Below are positions 63,759 to 64,000 of a stretch of 64,000 nucleotides of DNA, piece by piece. The stretch lies in assembly GCA_038380435.1 (NCBI GenBank), contig JAWZYU010000001.1:11946001-12010000 (forward strand), in the 5' to 3' direction. The position numbers and the translations under genes were made by a program. Under the pieces are notes generated by a model. That model did no database searches. It was not told where the DNA came from and saw nothing but the letters and a program-made list of their open reading frames with translations. The stretch is from Ryuthela nishihirai. Lineage: Eukaryota; Arthropoda; Arachnida; Araneae; Heptathelidae. Numbering within the stretch: the first letter of the stretch is position 1; every line of letters starts with the position of its first letter.

Positions 63759-64000
63759 TGCAGAGCTTGGAGATACTGAAAGCACGAATTCGTATTCTTC
63801 ATTTTCAACAACCTGTTCTCTCTCAGATGGAATGATGGATACACACAAAACGTGTGTATTGTCCAACACTAGTATCTAATGTGGACTACTAATGTGGAGT
63901 AGTATTATGTACCACTCCACAGTAGTATTCATACATGCACTGGTCGAACATGCAGACAAATGGGTTATGATTTTGTATTCTAAGAAGACATCCTATTACT
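63759..64000. other. Right edge of window, no gene
   Basis: A short inverted word (GTGGAGTAGTA and TACCACTCCACA, 63893-63923) is the only structure I see. Confidence 0.4.

Overview
The window is animal nuclear DNA, probably from an arthropod or another invertebrate. It is AT-rich, has almost no long open frames, and is packed with decayed copies of eukaryotic transposons: non-LTR retrotransposons of at least four lineages, Ty3/gypsy fragments, Tc1 and mariner transposons, a hAT-type repeat, tRNA-derived SINEs, palindromic MITEs and minisatellites. There is no bacterial-style operon, ribosome binding site or CRISPR array. I cannot name the species.

Layout. 0-4 kb: an RTE-like LINE (copy A). 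4-10.3 kb: a SINE split by a 538-bp insertion, a minus-strand CR1/Jockey-like LINE, a hAT-like MITE and a rearranged Ty3/gypsy fragment. 10.3-17.3 kb: SINEs, an inverted RNase H fragment, a 215-codon orphan frame followed by an A-rich tail, a CACT-rich minisatellite and a decayed minus-strand coding trace. 17.6-19.3 kb: about nine tandem 128-bp units made from a hAT-like terminus, ending in a U1 snRNA pseudogene. 20.6-24.2 kb: RTE-like LINE copy B. 24.7-30.4 kb: a Ty3/gypsy integrase tail, an I-like LINE with RNase H, and a CR1/Jockey-like RT remnant. 31.7-35.5 kb: a 2.3-kb foldback palindrome built of tandem units, flanked by TTTTGCCAA-type repeats. 35.6-37.2 kb: a dead mariner and a tRNA-like SINE. 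38.3-38.75 kb: a GC-rich island with a CRE palindrome and a candidate 49-nt first coding exon ending in a GTAAGT donor. This is the best candidate for a host gene. 41.0-42.3 kb: a 1.3-kb element with 93-bp terminal inverted repeats. 44-48.7 kb: three Tc1-like elements. 48.9-52.4 kb: RTE-like LINE copy C. 52.4-55.9 kb: a minus-strand I/Jockey-like LINE carrying a Tc1 insertion. 57-61.7 kb: a very AT-rich LINE with ORF1 and ORF2. 62-64 kb: foldbacks, palindromic MITEs and perfect hairpins.

Almost every protein-like stretch belongs to a mobile element, and all of these carry stops, frameshifts or deletions, so no autonomous element looks intact. Nested insertions give a partial order of events: a 538-bp element landed in a SINE, a SINE in LINE C, a palindromic MITE in a Tc1, and a Tc1 in a LINE ORF1. 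The most unusual structures are the 2.3-kb foldback, the hAT-derived satellite with its U1 pseudogene, and the cluster of long perfect or near-perfect inverted repeats at the right end.
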